Source of the DNA: Capsicum annuum
Taxonomy: Eukaryota; Streptophyta; Magnoliopsida; Solanales; Solanaceae
DNA length: 64,000 bases
Direction of reading: 5' to 3'
Assembly: GCF_002878395.1 (NCBI RefSeq)
Contig: NC_061114.1
Coordinates: forward strand, 140,862,776 to 140,926,775
In this document: piece after piece, positions 23,641-36,200 of the stretch
Layout of the letters: each line of letters begins with the position of its first letter
Position numbering within the stretch: the first letter of the stretch is position 1
Position numbers and translations under genes: made by a program
Notes under the pieces: generated by a model
What the model was told of the DNA's origin: nothing
Seen by the model: only the letters and a program-made list of their open reading frames with translations
Database searches by the model: none

Positions 23641-24637
23641 TACCTGCTATATGTAGTTTTGATGATGGGCAACTAAACTGCAAGGGACTAGGTCACTGGA
23701 TATGCAAAGTACAGTACAACTAGTATGCGTTGTTTCCACAATTTTATCCTTTTGTGTAACAAACTTGCAGGTGGTATTTTGTATCGATAAGGACAGCTGG
23801 TCCAATGATATTTCATCCCTAATCATCACTCATCTATAAAAATAAAGAGATTCTTCTTCATTAAATAAGTTTTTTGCATAAATCTAAAGAGTGAAGAGCA
23901 GCAGCAAAAACTACATTTCAAGACTGCTCAAGCATTGCTCATGTTATTATCATTGTAGTATGCTTAAAGAGTGAATGAATGTTCTTGAGTGATTATTTGT
24001 AATTGAACTAATCATGTTATAAGAGTAAAGTTACAGTTTGTTGAGTAAAGAGCTTAGATAGAGTTGCCTAAGCTTGTGACTGATTAGAGTTAATCAGCAG
24101 AGAGTCCTTGGTAGAGTTGCCAAGATGAGCTTATAGTAGATTTACTACAAGTGAAAAAATCCTAGAGGTGTACTAAAATCTAGACTCTAATCAGGAGGTT
24201 GATTATAGTTGATTTCTATGGTGCTTATGAGGGAAAGAGGTGATTTTCCCTTCCTGGGTCTCCACGTAAAAATCTTGTATTCTTGCTCTTCCTCAACTAT
24301 CTCTTGCTTCCGAGTTACTTTTATGTACTTTACCTGTGATTAATTTTGAGGGACCTGATCCCTCACTATGTGATGCAACCCTCAGGGAGTCTATAATTTG
24401 TATTAGAGAAAGGTTACTCTAAAAGGTTAATGACTGACCTAATCCAGAAGAAAGGCAATCTACTACTAGACCACCATGATTCAATGAGCAGTATTATGGA
24501 TGGTGGAAAACCAGGATATTTGACTTCATCATGGATGAGGATAGAGAACTGATGGACATCATTCTAGATTTTTCTTATGTTCTTGTAGAGAAGTCGAGGA
24601 ATAATTCACAAAAATGGCTATCAAAAGGAGGAGGGAG
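23641..24637 (+). pseudogene. Ty1/copia LTR and start of gag, degenerate
   Basis: The LTR part (about 23641-24420) shows the typical copia-LTR phrasing GATTTTCCCTTCCTGGGTCT with CACGTAAAAATCTTGT. Gag follows at 24468-24637: RPP, stop, FNEQYYGWWKTRIFDFIMDE then DRELMDIILD. The GWWKTRxxDFI pattern marks the start of Tork/SIRE-like copia gag proteins. One stop lies within the first codons, and sequence is lost after LSKGGG, where family C LTR sequence begins. The usual primer site after the LTR is not convincing. All of pol is absent. Confidence 0.6.
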
Positions 24638-24639
24638 TA

Positions 24640-26343
24640 CCAATCTAGAAATAACAATCATATAAACCTAAACTAGTATCATCTTCCAAGTACTAATCTA
24701 GATTTAAGTATCATATATCTATCCTTCTCAAGATCTAGAATATTTATTTAGATCATGCAACACGCCTAGCAGTCTATAAGGAGGTAATAATAGTCTTAGC
24801 TTAAGGTGGGAAAGAGGGGCCCACTAATAATCTCCGAAATTTATTCCAAGGAAAATTCTACCTCATACTAAGATAAAGTACCTAAATTCACCATTAGATA
24901 TTAAATAATCCATATTTTAGTTCTACGATAGAAATTAAACCTAAGATCAAGAAGTTAAGTCAATTAGGCCTAATTTATGATTTCTTAAATTGACTAAGAA
25001 AACCAAATCACAGTAATATACTTCCAAGACCTAATTCCCAATCCATATAAAGCACATTATCATGTATAAACTACAAATTAGCCCACTCTATGAGAAAGGT
25101 AAACCTAGCATACCTGGTCGCAGAAGAAAGCTTGGTGAAATTCACTAGATCATCGATTTCTCCTTCCGAGAAACTTTTGCATAATGCCATAATATAAAAA
25201 TGATAATCTAATCATCAATACAAAAACATTGGTACCCATATTGAATTTTTATGCTTCGAATCTAAAATCACTTTAAAATCCCTGTGGGACCCACTAGAGG
25301 AATCAAAATTTTTAAACTATTAATAGGTCCCTCTATGCTCAAGAAATATTTACCCTCAAGAAGAGATAAATTTGGAAATCAAATAGTGCTAAAATCAACC
25401 CATCGATAATCTAAGGATTTTTGAAATAATAGAGAAATTAAACATGAAATCAATGAAAATTTACAAAGAATTAGAAGAACAAACGAGTAATCCGAGCTCA
25501 TAAATACCCCTAAAATCACCTACTTGATGTTTTGAAAAATTTCCACACTCTTTCGGGCTCCAAGATTTTGAACTAGTAGAAACATGGGGAGAAAATCGGG
25601 CTAAGGGTACATTTAATGCCACCAAGGTGCCTCTTAAGCAAACTCTTGACCGCTTAAATGGTACCTTTCCATGATTGCACCCTCTAATTAAAAAGGCCCA
25701 AAGTCGCTTAAAAAGCCTTCACTAAAGAGAAAGGGTCTTGCTTAATTTGCCCGCCAACTAGAAACCTAGTCACATAAGCGACCAGCTAGCCATGTAAGCA
25801 GACTCCCTTAAACGAACCAAGTGGCGCTTAGGTGGATGCACCAGTTGGGGACTTGGAAAATTCCATGTCTCCACCGACGCCTTGAGATTTATTTGAAATT
25901 CTATAAATGCAAGAAAACTCTAATATATTATTAAATTCGATGTTCCAAACTCAATGGTAGAGTTAAAATTTCCATTTCAGGTTATTTTGATGATAAGTGG
26001 GTCCTACAACCAAGTACCATTTTTATCAATTTCTAGTTAATAGCCTAGAATGAGTCCAGGAGCCTCAGAACCTAAACCAAAGGTCTCTTTCTCCTAAAAT
26101 TGATGTTATAGAGCTAGTGGAACTATCAGAATTGGTATACGTGGTTTTTTGACTAAAGTTTTCACCCGATAGCCAATTCTTAGCTATAAAGACTTCAAAA
26201 AATTGAATTAACTATAAGAACCATATGATATGCCTAGTAACCAAACTATCAACTCCATAAAGTGATAAATGACTTAGGGCAGCTAAACCTCTAAATAGAA
26301 AAAATGAGCGAAAATGCAGAAAATAACCTAGAGGGTCATCATG
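24640..26343 (-). repeat. Gypsy family C LTR, copy 2, truncated at its left
   Basis: It aligns in the same direction with about 21650-23360, from ACTAGTATCATCTTCC to the end GGGTCATCATG. The first ~580 bp of the LTR are missing where it meets the copia gag remnant. It could be the 5' LTR of the same minus-strand element as copy 1, with most of the internal region lost, or an independent copy. I found no matching target duplication. Confidence 0.6.
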
Positions 26344-26359
26344 TTCACCTATTAAGTCC

Positions 26360-27707
26360 AAAATTTACTTAATTTCTCAAGTTCAATTCACCCCTCAAGC
26401 ATAGGATTTCGATGAAATATGTGAATTCCTTTAACTTCTAGTTTCTTGCTTTGACTAAACCCTAAATATATGATTTCCCATAAATTTGAGCATCTTTACA
26501 TACTAATGACTATAAAGCCTCATTATATCTATAAATTTTTTATTTTGGGTTGAATTATGAAATCCCTTAGTAGTTGTATTCTTCTGAGATAGAGGGCTAT
26601 GAACAATTGATAATCTAGGATTTCATGAATAAATAATGAATACTCCTTTCTTCATGGTTGTATAATGTAGAATTCTTTTAAGATAAGTGTCTACTATTTT
26701 GATCTCAAGTATCAGTGTTATGAGGTTGTCAGACGCCTATTCTAAATGGACTATCTAGTTATCAGTTATATTAAGTTGAGTGTAGTACTTAGCACCAAGA
26801 AGACACATAGATAAAGGCTCACCCATCAGTTTGGTTGAGACCTTTAGTAGAAGCTCCTAATTCTTAAAACTACGACACTACCATAGGTTATAGTGGATGA
26901 CCCATCAAATAAAGCTTGACACCTTAATCCTTTTGGATATCAGTTTAGTAAATCCACGTCAGTTAGTTTTCATATCTTTGGCAAGGTATAGTTCACTCAT
27001 ACATCTGGGGTTATAGGTTAGATACCGATTAGCTCAGCTTAGGGATGTCGGTAAGCAGTAGTTCTATAATACACAATTCATATTCTCATATTTGTATGAC
27101 ATTGTGTAGTTTGTTAGCTATTATACCTCTACATGTTTATTACTTAGACATTTTATCATCTTTACATATCCTAGTCTCATGTTTATTTTACCATGTTATT
27201 CAGCATATTAAGCTTATATTATATTATGCATATCTCAAATAATCAGTACATTCAAAGTATTGACTATATACTTTCTTTGCTTTATATTGTCTTGTAATAT
27301 AGGTTCCAACATTCAATAATCTTCTCGAGGCTAGTTCAACTTAACATCATACTAGCAACAATATTTTGGTGAGTCCTCATTATTTGAAGACCAGTTATTA
27401 TCATTTATTTTCAGTATTATTTTAGTTTTAGGAAAGTAGAGTTAGTTGGGGGCTTGTCCCAATAACTCATCATATTCAGAGGCTTTTTAGATTAACATTT
27501 AGATTTTTGGCATATTGGTCATGTCAGATGGTGTTAACCTTAATTTTTAGTATTTGTTTATTTATGACTATATCATTTCAGTTTAGCTTCCACCTTGTTA
27601 TTTCATTAGTTATTTTAGTATTATAGTGTTATGCCAGGCCTTGGGTTGCTTGGGGTCACTTGTGACTCTAATCACGTGTTACCACTAGAGGGTAGTCTCC
27701 GATTACA
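26360..27707 (+). repeat. Partial LTR of a plus-oriented gypsy element
   Basis: Landmarks match the plus-oriented LTRs of elements D and E: GGTGAGTCCTCATT, GGGGGCTTGTCCC, GAGGCTTTTTAGA and an end GATTACA at 27701-27707. No primer binding site or gag follows, and the left edge against the family C LTR is unclear, so it is a fragment or an eroded solo LTR. The frame at 27045-27242 is not a gene. Confidence 0.45.
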
Positions 27708-28639
27708 ATAATTTCTTATGAAATTCAATATTGTGGATTTTTGGGTATATGTGTGTAAGTAATAAGAATGTGTAAAAATTAGGTTTGTAGAAATAAGATG
27801 TAGAAATAACCTAAAATTCAAATTTAGAAAATCAATAGCCCCAATGATAGAAAATTCTTGTTTGTTTTAGATCGCATGATTCCCAGTGAGAGATTGAGGT
27901 CGTAAAATAAAATTTTCCAAATAATATGATAGGTTAGATCAAGATGAGCTGAAATTAAGGGTAAAACTAGCTCAAATTAATAAGAAAACACTTACAAATA
28001 ATATGGTTGGGAAAGACTGAAGCTTGAACCTCTATGTTCAAATCTATGGTGAGTTGCAGAGGAACAAGATTGGATAAAACTATAGTGTCGTATTTTTGCA
28101 GCTTTCTAGATTCTTCTATGAATATATAAGCTTTTTGTTGTTTTATAGAATTTTGTTGCTTAGTTCTCATTCCTTCATCACGATTATTTCTTAGTTTTGG
28201 TTTTACTTTTGTAGCAGGACAGGTCATTAGTACATGGAACTACCAATTTCTTGTAATTTTGTTTTTGTTGTACTTTTCTTTAATTATCAATTAAGCTGGT
28301 GGATTTATGTACCTAAATAGCATTACCTATGCTCGATTAACCTTTTTGTAATGAAATATTATGTGCTTAATGAGTTGTTAATGATGTAAATAAGCACCTT
28401 AGTATTTAAGTTTTGTTCATTATGCGTTGAGAGTCAAAACACTAAGTTAAAGTTTGAACTCAAAAACTATTACGCTTGGCTTGAGCTATGTTCCTTTTTA
28501 GTTCATTGTGTTCGATTTTATGTTGTTTTGAGTTATATTTCATGGTGTGTATTGTTATATGAAGCTTTGTGAGCTTATAAATATGATCTATGGATAATAT
28601 GCAAGCTAAAATTCTTGAGGAAATGCAACCACAAAGCTT
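27708..28639. other. Unassigned AT-rich stretch
   Basis: I see no gene, RNA or repeat that I can name. Open frames at 27967-28227 and 28460-28672 (minus) are short and unrecognised. Confidence 0.4.
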
Positions 28640-29790
28640 GCACTTGAAGCCCAAACGTATGGGACTAGGCAAGATGAAATCTGGATTTTTGGAGACATTG
28701 GTGTGCCACGCTACCTAGGTCCCACGATAAGGGCTTGGCACACCCTTGGTTGAAATTTTCACAAAATAGTGTGCCTCTATAATTAGGCCATGCCACAGAC
28801 CCTAAGCCTGCGATAAGGGTGTGGCACTGTGTTATGTGTAAAATGGGCAGCCTTGGCCTCTTATAAATAGGACACTTAAACTCCTATGTATTCACCTTGG
28901 ACAACCTTAGGGATTGGATACCCTATTGAGAAGGCTGAGAATAAGGTTTTTATTCCTTTAATTTAGTTTTTCAATACATTTTAACAAGGATTATTTCATT
29001 ATGATTATTGTTACATCCAAGAGTGGCTAAACACTCTTTTCAAGGGTTAAGGCCAAGAACATGATTACTCTTGTTGTGTAATAACTTCATTTTTGTTATC
29101 ATCATTGTTGGTTGTTTATTTATCCTTGTGCTTACAATTTTTAGGATTTTCTACTCTTGGAATACATGCATAACTCTATTGTGAACTCAGAAGGATGAAT
29201 GATAGGGTAGAATATGGGACACATAGAATAGGATCACAAATTAATTGAATGATGTTATGATTTACATTTAGGATAGGAATATACCTAAGTTCCCTATTTA
29301 GTTCAATTATGGTATAGAATATGAATGCATTTAACTTAGTTCACGCATCCCTACTCAACTATGTAGTTGTGAGGCTAAGTTAGATAATTGATTAGAGGTT
29401 CGGAAGGCCACAGTCATAATATTGACCCCGTGAAACAAAGACCAAGATGATTAACCTAACCAACGAAGTTACAAAACATAGTATTATTGTTCGTAGTGCC
29501 ATAACCCTGGGTTTCTCCATATTAATTATTCAAGAACATTAATTTACCGCATTGTTTAGTCTACTTTGAGTTTATTACTCTCTAACTCTTTTGGTGACTT
29601 TCGCACTTAATCTTGATGGTTTAACTAGAATTGGATAGGTGTCTAACACAAGTCCTATTTGATCGAAAATTGAATAATTTTCTAACACAAGTATATGTGG
29701 AATCGATACTTGACTTGTAATAGGCCATTTTACTATATGGTGGACCACGAACACTTGCGTGCATGCTTGGGCACAACAGCTGGCCACTAT
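28640..29790 (+). repeat. Possible LTR of a Tat/Athila-like gypsy element
   Basis: The phrase TTGCGTGCATGCTTGGGCAC near 29755-29775, preceded by a run ending in a TGTGGAATCGATAC block, resembles the 3' end of Tat/Athila-type plant LTRs as I remember them. A GTGCCACG-rich block (28690-28830) and TATAAATAGGAC (28863) could be the promoter half. No TGGCGCC primer site follows and no second LTR is present, so this is tentative. Confidence 0.25.
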
Positions 29791-31089
29791 CCTTTTAATT
29801 AAAAAATAATTTTCTAATTTTCTCTACGCTAATTTATATTCAGTTTCCTTGAACACGAAATTTAAGAAACATGAGAAGTCTTTTGAAATTTTCGATCTAA
29901 AATAATTCATAGATATTTTTGTGACTATATATCACTCATTAAGGGTAAAATCAGCATTTTAAGGTCAAATTATTATCAAATATAGAAATATGTCATTATT
30001 TTTGGCACCTAGTTAAAAGAAAGTGTATCATATAAATTAGGACAAAGGAAGTGTTGATTTTCTTGTGTTTAGTTAATAATAAGAAAATATTACCTCAAGA
30101 ACATTGAAATATAATCTAGTCAAATACTACAACACATAATCCATTCCCCCACCATTTAACACTGACATAAACCCATGTTCCGATATAGACCCAATATTCG
30201 AAAAAAACTTAGCACGGACCCAAGACATGACCCTATCCTAGACCCAAACTTAGAATTTTAACCTTCACCAGACCCTTGCTAAGACTAACTTAACACTCAA
30301 AAATTCGACCATAACTAAGACCCATAACATATCATGACTAGGGACCTAACCTTGAAACTGATTCCTAACCCCTGACTAGAACCCAGAACCCAAACCCCAA
30401 TTTGGGCCTTAGAACCCCACTCCTGACCCCAACTCCCTTAATGACACAGACTTCGAAACCTAACTCATGAACACGACCTTGACTCCTAAACCAAGTCCAA
30501 TTGAAAAATATTTAATCCAATCAAAGATGAGAAAATTGATAAAATGAAATTGAAAAATGTATTTCTTGCAAAAACGCACCAAGAATCTTTCTATTTTTAT
30601 ATAATGTCTAGGTGTTTAAGACTTTAATTTGCCTTGTTTTTAAGTAAAATTAATGACATGTCTAACATAAACTAGAGAAGTTGCTATTTTTTAAAATATA
30701 AAAATACCTCTCTTATTGGAAAATATTAGAAATGGCAGAAGTAAATAGGTGGACATTACTTAATGATATATACACAAGATAACATTGAAAGATTTTTTGT
30801 TCATGGAATCACTCTAATATCTTCCATATGGAATGAAATAGATTTAGAGTGAATGAACAAACAGGACAAACGATGAAGTTATTGAACATCAAGATATTTT
30901 TCTATTTTATTAGTAGGCTAGGTATTGATAAAAATTGTAACATAAAAATATATTTCATCTATTTGATCGTGAATAGGTGTATCGTTCTACAAAAATTATT
31001 TACATCTCTTATTATTTAATAACCATTGTACCTATAAAAATCAGGAAATAAAAAGATAGTATATCTTTTAAACATATTATATTTTGAAC
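29791..31089. other. Unassigned intergenic sequence with a C-rich degenerate repeat
   Basis: This is AT-rich apart from the C-rich block at 30140-30500. No coding sequence is recognised. TACCT at 31090-31094 is the left target duplication of the next element. Confidence 0.4.
30140..30500 (+). repeat. Degenerate C-rich short repeat (ACCC/GACCC words)
   Basis: About 360 bp are dense in ACCC, GACCC, AACCCC and TAACCC words (for example CCTAACCCCTGACTAGAACC near 30366). No strict period holds, but the strand asymmetry (C on plus, hardly any G runs) is strong against the AT-rich surroundings. It resembles an eroded simple repeat of a GACCCA or telomere-like unit. Confidence 0.5.
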
Positions 31090-31094
31090 TACCT

Positions 31095-33267
31095 TGTCAC
31101 GACCCGAACCGGGGCCTTGGCTGTGACAAGCATTTCAAACCATGAATGCCCAAAATACCCCTATCTATCTGGTAATCTTGCACATAATTCATATGATAAA
31201 ATAAATGCAGAAGATTCACAATACTATGGAAAAATGGTCAACCTAAATGTGATCATAACACTGAAAACTGAAATCCAAGATATATCTGAACAATAATGTC
31301 TGACTCAGTCTGTGAAAGCTTTACTATGAACTAAACAAACTGTCTGAAAAGTGGGACAGAACTAAAGATAATTATCTGAAATAATCAGGCCTTATGGATC
31401 ATAGAAGGCTCACCACTGCATAATCTGATCAGCGATCTGAAATATCTACTATTTCTCTGTACCCCCTAGACTGTGCCTCAGAAAATGGAGGGAGGGGGGT
31501 CAGCACAAAAGTACTGGCATGCGAAGCAATCCAAAATAGAGTACTTGAACATATATATAAAATAGATGAGAGCAATTTTTCATCAAACTTCATGCATAAA
31601 ATAGTTTCTGGAAACACATAGGCATCATTCGAGTAATCTTAAATCATTCTTGTCAAAACAGTTTTTGATATTTGGGTTACTTCTGAGTTAGGTGGCACTC
31701 CCCTTCATTTTTTGATATTCCACGAGCTATATGGAATCCTTCATTGACTCGGTGGGAAAGCCTCCAACCCGAGTGTGCCACAGGGGTTAGAGTCTCTGAT
31801 TCTAATATGCCACACGACACTAGGCCAACGTAATATAAGATATACCCAGATCAGCAAATTATGGTTTTGGGCATTGAGTATATGGACTCATGCCTTCTTC
31901 GGGGAACCACCTAACATCTCTTTCTACCTAATTTTTAACTATTTCTGATCATGCAACATTCTAATCACAAAATCTGTAAATCTAATTTCACACATGCATT
32001 CTATTCTGTTCTAAATTTATCATGGCATTTTCTGAGTTGGTGTCGTCACACCAAGACTTGTAAGTTCTATTTTTGAGCCATAATGCAATAAGCATGATCT
32101 TTCATAAAAATGTAGTTTCAGACCACCCAAAATATGTAATTTGCATAAAAGATTTCATGTTCCAAAAACTCAAGTCAAAACCATGCCAAAAAATCTCATC
32201 AAACATATGGCGGTCACGTGCTTTTAGCAAAACCATGCACTCTTTCATTATATGTATATTCAACATTCACAACCCTCTCTTTCTTATTCAAAAATCATAT
32301 TCAGAATATAGCAAAAGCCAAAGTATTTTATATCATGCTCCTCAAAACGCATTCAAAACAATTTATATCATACGAAGATGAGAAAACTCATAACAAAAGA
32401 GAGATTTATTGTAATTCATGCTCTCAATTGAAAAACCATTCTTGAACTCATACGTACATATATACATAATTTCAAATCGATTTGGGGGAAGGCCTAAAGA
32501 CCAAAATAATACCGTCAAAACTTCTAAAATATGATTATATTCATAAACTTCAAAACCCCATTCTTAAAACATGATTTCTATGCCCATGAGATTTTAGGAA
32601 AAACCCCGCGTACCTTGAGTTAGGAAGACAATAGGTTCTTAATGAAGCCTATGACCTAGGGATTCCAACTATGCGATCAACTTCAAAACCTACGGTTGAA
32701 TCTTTAACTACTTGGGTTTTTATTTTGAAACCCTAGAGAGGATTCTTGATGATTTTTTTAATGAAAATAGGGTTAAGTTTCTCAAACATACCTGAATCCT
32801 TTGTTTGGACGGTTTTAAAGGCTAGGAAAAAGTCAAATTTACCCTTAATGATTCCTAAACGGAACTGGAAATTTAAATTTAAAACCCAATTTTGGGTGCC
32901 ACCATGACGCGCCACAATCGCGGTGGTCCACTGGAATTTGACGAGTGGGAAATCGGGTGCCTGTGCGATGCGCCACCATCACGGAGCCCCACTGAAATTT
33001 AACGATTGTCAATTTGACCCTCTCCGCAATGCGCTAGACCCCAAAATGATGATGTTTACGACTGGAACTTTAAATTATTCATAACTTCTTCACCGAGGGT
33101 CCATTCTGGACGAATCTTATATCATTGGAAAGCTAATTCAGTCATCTACGTAATGAAAGGTTAAAATGTAGGTAATTCCACATGAAAATTAATTTATATC
33201 ATTCTAGAATCTAATGCTTAGACTTTCCATGGACGGAATTTAGCTAAGAAAACGTCGGGGTGTTACA
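31095..33267 (-). repeat. 3' LTR of the 31-40 kb gypsy element
   Basis: Pairs with 38293-40487. Minus-strand landmarks are a TATA-like TTTTATATATATG near 31550-31565, about 460 bp from the LTR 3' end, and a GC-rich hairpin block at 32900-33020. The open frames 31084-31296, 31429-31617 and 32073-32445 recur at the same places in the other LTR and are not genes. Confidence 0.92.
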
Positions 33268-36200
33268 ATATCCCCCCTTGGGATCATTCGTCCCCAAATA
33301 ATGATGTGGAAAACAGACAAGCATGATTTCAAGAAAACAAAGGCATGGAAATAAAAGGACAAAGATTGTACCTTCTATCACTTCAATTACTAGATCAACT
33401 AAATCTGGGTATCTATCTCTCAAATCATCTTCTGATTCCCACGTGGCTTCTTTGACTTTCTGATTTCTCCATAACAGTTTAATCAAAACAATCTCTTTGC
33501 TTCTCAACTTTCTAACTTGGTGATCCAAAATAGCTACCGGCTCTTCTTCATAGGAAAAGGAGTCTGTCACCTTGATTTGTTCGATGGGAACTACTAACGA
33601 ATGATTTCCAATGCACTTCTTCAGCATGGATATATGAAATATCGGATGGACAGAACCCAAACTCGCAGGCAACTCTAATTCATACGTAACTCTACCTATT
33701 CTTCTCGTAATCTGGTATGGTCCTATATAGCGAGGACTCAGCTTACCCTTCTTCCCGTATCGCATAACTCCCTTCAAGGGAGAAATCTTAAGAAATACCC
33801 AATCTCCAACCTCAGACTCTAACTCTCTCCTCCTAACATCGGCATAGGATTTCTGACGACTCTAAGCTGTCTTAAGTCATTCTCTAATAAGCTTCACATC
33901 TTCTATTTCCTGATGAACAAGATCAGGCCCAAACATCTGCATCTTACCCACTTCATACCACCCTATTGGTGACCTACATCTTCTCTCATACAATGCCTCA
34001 AATAGCGCCATCTTAATACTAGAATGAAACTGTTATTATACGTGAACTCTATCAATGGCAAGTGATCCACCCAACTACCTTTAAAATCAATCACACAATC
34101 CCTTAACATATCCTCAAGGGTCTGGATGGTGCGTTCCACTTTCCCATCCATTTGGGGGTGAAAAGCAGTACTTAGGTTCACTTGGGTACCTAAACCTCTC
34201 TGAAAAGATCTCTAAAACTGAGAAGAAAACTGCATACCTCAGTCAGATATAATGGACACAGGTGCCCCATGCAAATGAACTATTTTTGCGATGAACAACT
34301 TAGCATAATCCTCTCCTTAATAGTTAGTCTTGACAGGCAGAAAGTACGCTGACTTGGTAAGCCTATCTATAATTACCCATATAGAATCATACTGGTTTCG
34401 GGACTTCAGAAGTCCTATAATGAAGTCCATATTGATCATCTCCCACTTCCATAAAGGCAATGCTATCTCTTGAGAAGTACCACCTAGCCTTATGTGTTCC
34501 ACATTGACTTGCTGACAATTCAAACACTTGGTAACATACTTAGCCACATCACGCTTCACATTATTCCACCAAGAAATGGTTGTCAAATCATGATACATTT
34601 TTGTAGAGCCTGGGTGAACAACATACCTCGACGTGTGAGCCTCACTAAGGATTCTTTCCCGCAATCCGTCTACATCAGGCACACAGAATGTACCCTGATA
34701 TCTCAGAATACCATCACCACTAATCTCAAACAACATTACTTTCTGTTGACCCACATCTCTCCTAATCTATATCAAGATGGGATCTTCGGCCTGCTTTTCT
34801 TTGACTTTGGCACAAAGGGATGATTTAGCTATCTCATGAACAACCACCTCTCCATATTTGAAATCTAAGAGTCGTACTTCCAGATTTGTAAGGCAGTGAA
34901 TGTCCTTCACCATCTCTCTCCTCCCCTCTTCAACATGACAAAGGATATCCATACACAAACTGCTGAGAGCTTCGGCTATAATGTTTGCCTTGTCCGGATG
35001 GTAATGTAGGCTCATATCATAGTCTTTCAAAATCTCCATCCAACGCCTTTGCCTGAGGTTCAATTCTTTCTGCAAGAAAACATACTGTAAACTTTTGTGG
35101 TCAGTATAAATTTCAACATGCACTCCATAGAGATAATCAGATTCTAAGTGCAAACACCACAGCTGCTAACTCCAAGTCATGAGTGGGGTAATTTTGCTCA
35201 TGCACCTTTAACTGCCTAGATGCATAAGCTACTACCTTGCCATGTTGCATTAATAAAAAACAAGTGCCACACGAGATGCATCACAGTATACCACAAAACC
35301 ATCTACACCCTCGAGAAGAGTCAAAATAGGAGCAGTAGTCAGCTTGTCTTTTAACTTCTCAAAACTATTTTACACAAGTCAGACCATAAAAACTTCACCT
35401 TTTTCTGATTCAATTTAGTGAGTGGAGAAACTATGGAGGAAAAACTCTCTACGAACCTTCTGTAATAACCTGCCAGACCCAAGAAGCTCCAAATATCAGT
35501 TGGAGTCACGGGTCTAGGCCATTTTCTTATTACTTCAACTTTTTGGGGATCCACTCTAATATCGTCAATAGACACAATATGATCCAAGAATGCAATAGCA
35601 TTAAGCCAGAATTCACACTTGGAGAATTTTGCATACAAGCTATGATCTTTAAGAGTCTGAAGAATAATTCAGAGGTGAGTGGCATGATCCTCCTCATTTT
35701 TGGAATAAATCAAGATGTCGTTAGTGAATACTATCACAAACAGATCCAGGAACTGACGAAAAACCCTATTCATTAGGTCCATGAAAGCTTCAGGGGCATT
35801 AGTCAATCCGAAGGACATGACTAAGAATTCAAAATGATCGTATCTGGTTTGAAAAGCTATTTTGGGAATATCTGACACTCTAACCTTCAACTAATGGTCT
35901 CCCGAACGAAGGTCTATCTTTAAAAAATATCTAGTACCCTAAAGCTGGTCAAAAAGATCATCAATCCTAGGAAGAGAATACTTATTTTTAATCGGGACCT
36001 TATTCAGCTGATGGTAGTCTATGCACATACGAAGGAAAGATCTAACACATTGGGGCATATAAAACCTTTATCGAAAAGATCTGGTAGCTGTTCCTTTAAC
36101 TCTTTTAGTTCTATAGGAGTCATTCTATATGGCGGAATAGAGATGGGGTGGGTATCTAGCAACACATCAATACCAAACTCTATCTCCCAATTAGGTGGTA

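Noticed and set aside
21067..26343. One intact family C retrotransposon with two LTRs
   Set aside because: The right LTR lacks its first ~580 bp, only a chromodomain fragment of pol remains, a copia remnant lies between, and no target duplication was found.
32073..32445. Plus frames of 102 and 75 codons, repeated almost identically at 39253-39643
   Set aside because: The repetition comes from the two LTRs of one element. Differences do not favour synonymous sites by eye, and the LTR U3/R region is not expected to code.
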